Source: a virus. Taken from it: a stretch of DNA of 33,265 nt. A program made the position numbers and the translations under genes. Where the stretch lies: positions 1-33,265 of the IMG/VR virus record IMGVR_UViG_3300020129_000381. One strand, given 5' to 3'. The notes under the pieces were generated by a model, which was not told the origin of the DNA, ran no database searches, and saw nothing but the letters and a program-made list of their open reading frames with translations. This document shows positions 31,250 to 33,265 of this stretch, piece by piece; within the stretch, counting starts at the first letter, position 1, and the number at the start of each line of letters is the position of its first letter.

Positions 31250-31443
31250 TTGCTTTTCCTTTCCGCCCTGCGCCAGATGGCGTGACTCCCATGATATTGC
31301 TCCCAGTGTGCGCGTTCTTCTTTTGTCGCTGGCCTGCCGTCCTTGAATCCTGAACAGCCGCAGACCGCACACGTCTTGCTCGCTCCGCGATTATGTTGCG
31401 AGCGATAATCGCCGCAGAAGCATGTGTCACTGCCGTGCGTCAT
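31246..31443 (-). CDS. Small Cys/His zinc-binding-like protein (65 aa)
   Basis: The second ATG (31443) is better spaced from GGAGG than the first (31449). Residues 8-33 read CFCGDYRSQHNRG, then CAVCGCSGF: a C-x-C-x6-H-x7-C-x2-C-x-C set expected to bind zinc. The tail is basic and aromatic (HWEQYHGSHAIWRRAERK). Such C-x-CG-H and C-x-C-C-F peptides occur in phage small-gene clusters; the function is unknown. Confidence 0.65.
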   Translation of the reverse strand: MTHGSDTCFCGDYRSQHNRGASKTCAVCGCSGFKDGRPATKEERAHWEQYHGSHAIWRRAERKSK

Positions 31444-31448
31444 TGCCA

Positions 31449-31463
31449 TTCCCTCCCCTTAGC
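31449..31463 (-). promoter_or_regulatory. Repeated Shine-Dalgarno leader, copy 1
   Basis: GCTAAGGGGAGGGAA, spanning the stop of the DUF4326 gene and the ribosome-binding site of the next gene. Identical to bases 31782-31796. Confidence 0.55.
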
Positions 31464-31779
31464 CATTCGCAATTTCTAGTAGCACGTCTGCATGACAAGG
31501 CTGGTCTAGCGCGCACCAGCACGCCAAATCTTTTCCGCGAAGCCGATCAATCAATCCTGCTGGCTGAACCTTGAGCAATCCAGGCAGGTAGCGCTGATAC
31601 GCTTCCACAACTTCCTGCGCGGTTAGTGGTGGGTGCGACTTCGGCCCACAATCAGGATGGTCACAATCCCCGTTGCTTATGCGAAAAGGGTTACCCCAAA
31701 TGGTAGGACGGCCAACGTAGACCGCATTTGTCGGCATCTTCCAGCCCTTCGTGCGCTTGCGTTGAATCCGCTTTGGCAT
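31459..31779 (-). CDS. DUF4326 family protein (106 aa)
   Basis: The core VYVGRPTIWGNPFRI and the end LACWCALDQPCHADVLLEI are the conserved blocks of DUF4326 (V-x-R-x-x-GNPF ... L-x-CWC ... PCHADVL). This small family is common in phages and bacteria and of unknown biochemical role; the Cys/His set (87, 89, 95, 96) may bind metal. ATG at 31779 follows GGAGGGAAGG; an internal Met at 15 would skip the basic lead. Confidence 0.85.
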   Translation of the reverse strand: MPKRIQRKRTKGWKMPTNAVYVGRPTIWGNPFRISNGDCDHPDCGPKSHPPLTAQEVVEAYQRYLPGLLKVQPAGLIDRLRGKDLACWCALDQPCHADVLLEIANG

Positions 31780-31781
31780 CC

Positions 31782-31796
31782 TTCCCTCCCCTTAGC
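31782..31796 (-). promoter_or_regulatory. Repeated Shine-Dalgarno leader, copy 2
   Basis: GCTAAGGGGAGGGAA before the DUF4326 start, identical to the sequence at 31449-31463. Confidence 0.55.
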
Positions 31797-31813
31797 TCCG
31801 TGGCTCTGGCTAG

Positions 31814-32098
31814 TCACAAGGGCGCTCGATATTCCACGCTCTTAACGGCGGTACGTCGTACCCGCATTTCTCTTAAGTTCTTGGCCTTGACCAAGAAGCG
31901 GTTCCTGGTGAAACCGCGAGTGCCCATGTCACTAGCCCCGTCCCTCTTTCTCTGTTCACAGGTGGTGAGAACCAGTGTCATAATCTCTTGCACCAGAAAA
32001 TACTCCACGCCTGCAATGCCGTAACGATACGCAATCTCTTCTGCCTTCTTACGAATAGCTACAACGTCCTGTTGTCCCTTCTGTTGCTCGTCGCTCAT
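31814..32098 (-). CDS. Small helical hypothetical protein (94 aa)
   Basis: Starts MSDEQQKGQQDVVAIRKKAE, with the ATG overlapping the preceding stop. Residues about 15-50 form amphipathic helices (IAYRYGIAGVEYFLVQEIMT), followed by a basic tail (FTRNRFLVKAKNLREMRVRR) that could bind nucleic acid. Not recognised. Confidence 0.6.
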   Translation of the reverse strand: MSDEQQKGQQDVVAIRKKAEEIAYRYGIAGVEYFLVQEIMTLVLTTCEQRKRDGASDMGTRGFTRNRFLVKAKNLREMRVRRTAVKSVEYRAPL

Positions 32099-32289
32099 TG
32101 GACTTTCCCTTCAATTTGCGCGAATGCCATCTCATCTGCTTTTTGCGGATCGGCAGGGATAACAAATTGTTGTTCTAGCTTTCCCTCAAACGGCGGATGA
32201 GTGACGTGTGAAACTCTCACACTGCCATCTTCCAGCCGTTTGAAGTACCAACCATCTCGCCAGTGAAAACCGCTTTGTATGTCGCTCAT
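32095..32289 (-). CDS. Small aromatic/beta hypothetical protein (64 aa)
   Basis: AAGGAG lies six bases before the ATG. The sequence MSDIQSGFHWRDGWYFKRLE, then DGSVRVSHVTHPPFEGKLEQ, looks like a small beta-sheet protein. It is coupled by ATGA to the next gene. Function unknown. Confidence 0.65.
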   Translation of the reverse strand: MSDIQSGFHWRDGWYFKRLEDGSVRVSHVTHPPFEGKLEQQFVIPADPQKADEMAFAQIEGKVQ

Positions 32290-32359
32290 TTTTGCTCCTT
32301 CGTGTCCGGCTGCGTCGGGGAATGTTGTGCGGTGTTGGTGGCCGCAAGGGCTGCGTCAT
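32286..32359 (-). pseudogene. Possible small gene broken by a frameshift
   Basis: An ATG with TAAGGAG upstream overlaps the previous stop (ATGA). A frame ending AATNTAQHSPTQPDTKEQK stops with TGA overlapping the next ATG. The two ends, both typical of coupled genes, are out of frame by one base. It may be a broken 24-codon gene or coincidence. Confidence 0.3.
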
Positions 32360-32715
32360 GGCAATTGCTCCTTATAGTAACCGCCCAATTCCAGAAAGTG
32401 TTTTCTAGCTGCCATCCACCAATCAATCGAGCCACGCAACACTTTGCTATCAGCGAACTCCCGCGATACCTTCCACTTTCCCCAGAAATTCTTTAATGCA
32501 AGGTCGCGTACCGTCCAGTGATTAAACTCGTCCTCGCACTGGTGCCGTTGCAGACATTCGATACAGAACGATTCGCCGCAGGCTTCGCAAAAACGGCTGG
32601 CATAGCGCGGCTGTGGTGAATTGGGGTCGTCGCATCCGGCACAGCCTCTTGAGCAATGCGCATGTGCTCCTCCGCAAACCGGACACCATTCAAAGGCGTT
32701 TGAGTTTGCGCTCAC
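32356..32715 (-). CDS. Cys-rich zinc-finger-like protein (119 aa)
   Basis: GTG start at 32715 overlaps the preceding stop (GTGA). Residues 11-60 carry two Cys clusters: CPVCGGAHAHCSRGCAGC and then CEACGESFCIECLQRHQC, a B-box or double zinc-ribbon arrangement. The rest is helical and aromatic (HWTVRDLALKNFWGKWKV). A metal-stabilised nucleic-acid or protein adaptor is likely; target unknown. Confidence 0.7.
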   Translation of the reverse strand: MSANSNAFEWCPVCGGAHAHCSRGCAGCDDPNSPQPRYASRFCEACGESFCIECLQRHQCEDEFNHWTVRDLALKNFWGKWKVSREFADSKVLRGSIDWWMAARKHFLELGGYYKEQLP

Positions 32716-33265
32716 GGCTGAGCCCTCAGCGTCGGGGTAGCGGCCAGCTTCCAGTTCATCAAAGCAACTATTTTATTGTGGTCATACTTGAGATGTGCCA
32801 CTTCGTACAAGATTCTTTCAGCGTCGTCATACTCGGCTGATTGTCCCGGCAAAGGAACCTTCTCTGGCGGCTGCGTCGGGGTAGCGGCGCAATCTGGACA
32901 TGCTGCAAGCGTTCCTTCGTATGCTTGCTCGGCGCTGGCACGAATGGCTGTAATCACATCATCACGCGCCACAAAGCGTATCTCGCCTTCTGAAGTGTTG
33001 CGAGTAGCCTTGATGTAGCCCAGTTTCATCACCTGCTCGACCGAGCGCACGCGCTGTTTGGCTAATTCAACTGGAAGATTAACGTCCTGCGGTGGCTTCG
33101 GGGTGGCCTTGCTAGGAGCCTGCCAGCGCGCTTCGATTTCATTCACAACGGCAGCGTCGTCTGAGTTTAGGGCGGCACCCGTCTCTTTTTGGAGTCCGCG
33201 CAAGTAGTAGATCAACATATTCACGTCCCATCGCGGATGCCACTCAGACGGGAGCACCTTCGCGC
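32712..33265 (-). CDS. Hypothetical protein, partial (start outside or at window edge)
   Basis: The frame is open to the window edge; the only start inside is a GTG at 33257 with no separate ribosome-binding site, so the true start probably lies outside. The visible part (LPSEWHPRWDVNMLIYYLRG, later AKQRVRSVEQVMKLGYIKAT) is helical, then carries a Pro/Ala-rich hinge with CPDCAATPTQPPEKVPLP and an acidic helix. The short motif AATPT recurs at its C-terminus. Not recognised. Confidence 0.6.
   Translation of the reverse strand, partial: AKVLPSEWHPRWDVNMLIYYLRGLQKETGAALNSDDAAVVNEIEARWQAPSKATPKPPQDVNLPVELAKQRVRSVEQVMKLGYIKATRNTSEGEIRFVARDDVITAIRASAEQAYEGTLAACPDCAATPTQPPEKVPLPGQSAEYDDAERILYEVAHLKYDHNKIVALMNWKLAATPTLRAQP
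32729..32744. repeat. 16-bp direct repeat, copy 1
   Basis: GCGTCGGGGTAGCGGC, identical to bases 32873-32888 and encoding part of AATPT near the C-terminus of the partial gene. A related 13-mer occurs at 32308-32320. Confidence 0.6.
32873..32888. repeat. 16-bp direct repeat, copy 2
   Basis: GCGTCGGGGTAGCGGC, same frame as copy 1, encoding part of AATPT in the Pro-rich hinge. Confidence 0.6.

Noticed and set aside
1-33265. CRISPR array or insertion sequence
   Set aside because: No regularly spaced repeats, transposase motifs or terminal inverted repeats were seen.

Overview
The window is the late (virion) half of a tailed-phage genome or prophage. Every gene I can support lies on the minus strand, so transcription runs from high to low coordinates; no plus-strand gene is convincing. 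The order terminase large subunit, portal, scaffold, major capsid protein, adaptor-like protein, fibre, giant beta-rich protein, then very large Ala/Gly/Pro-rich internal proteins, with no tape-measure gene, fits a short-tailed (podovirus-like) phage with ejection proteins. No integrase, repressor, polymerase or endolysin is visible, so lifestyle and host are unknown. The gene style suggests an uncultivated, perhaps soil, phage, but that is only an impression.

Right end (33265 to 30206): tightly coupled small genes with ATGA/GTGA overlaps, several with Cys/His metal-binding patterns, one DUF4326 protein, a KOW/SH3-like protein, a small lipoprotein and two unknown proteins. A strong intrinsic terminator (30099-30132) closes this block.

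Packaging and head (30086 to 17300): two small proteins (one membrane-anchored), terL, a Tat-signal-like protein that shares a motif with the capsid N-terminus, coiled-coil and His-rich proteins, three tiny basic or Cys-rich proteins, portal, scaffold-like protein, a 2-TM protein, a tRNA with a CAU anticodon, two small proteins, the major capsid protein, a GroES-like co-chaperonin and two uncharacterised proteins.

Tail and injection (17186 to 2150): adaptor-like protein, fibre with repeated GSG-x-VTSVA modules, a 126-aa virion-like protein, a 1579-aa beta-rich protein, an Fn3-like protein split by an in-frame TGA, a GNAT-like protein, and 225-, 560- and 1415-aa proteins. The last carries a HELAH metallopeptidase motif, an A9 tract and, embedded in its coding sequence, a 16-bp match to the bacterial ParB site parS. 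Two small unknown genes follow.

Left end: a two-domain glycosyltransferase and the start of an NAD-dependent epimerase/dehydratase form a small sugar-modification cassette.

Most unusual points: the parS site; the co-chaperonin next to the capsid gene with a GNRA-tetraloop hairpin between them; the capsid-like motif in a Tat-signal-like protein; the tRNA inside the structural operon; and the in-frame stop in the Fn3-like gene.
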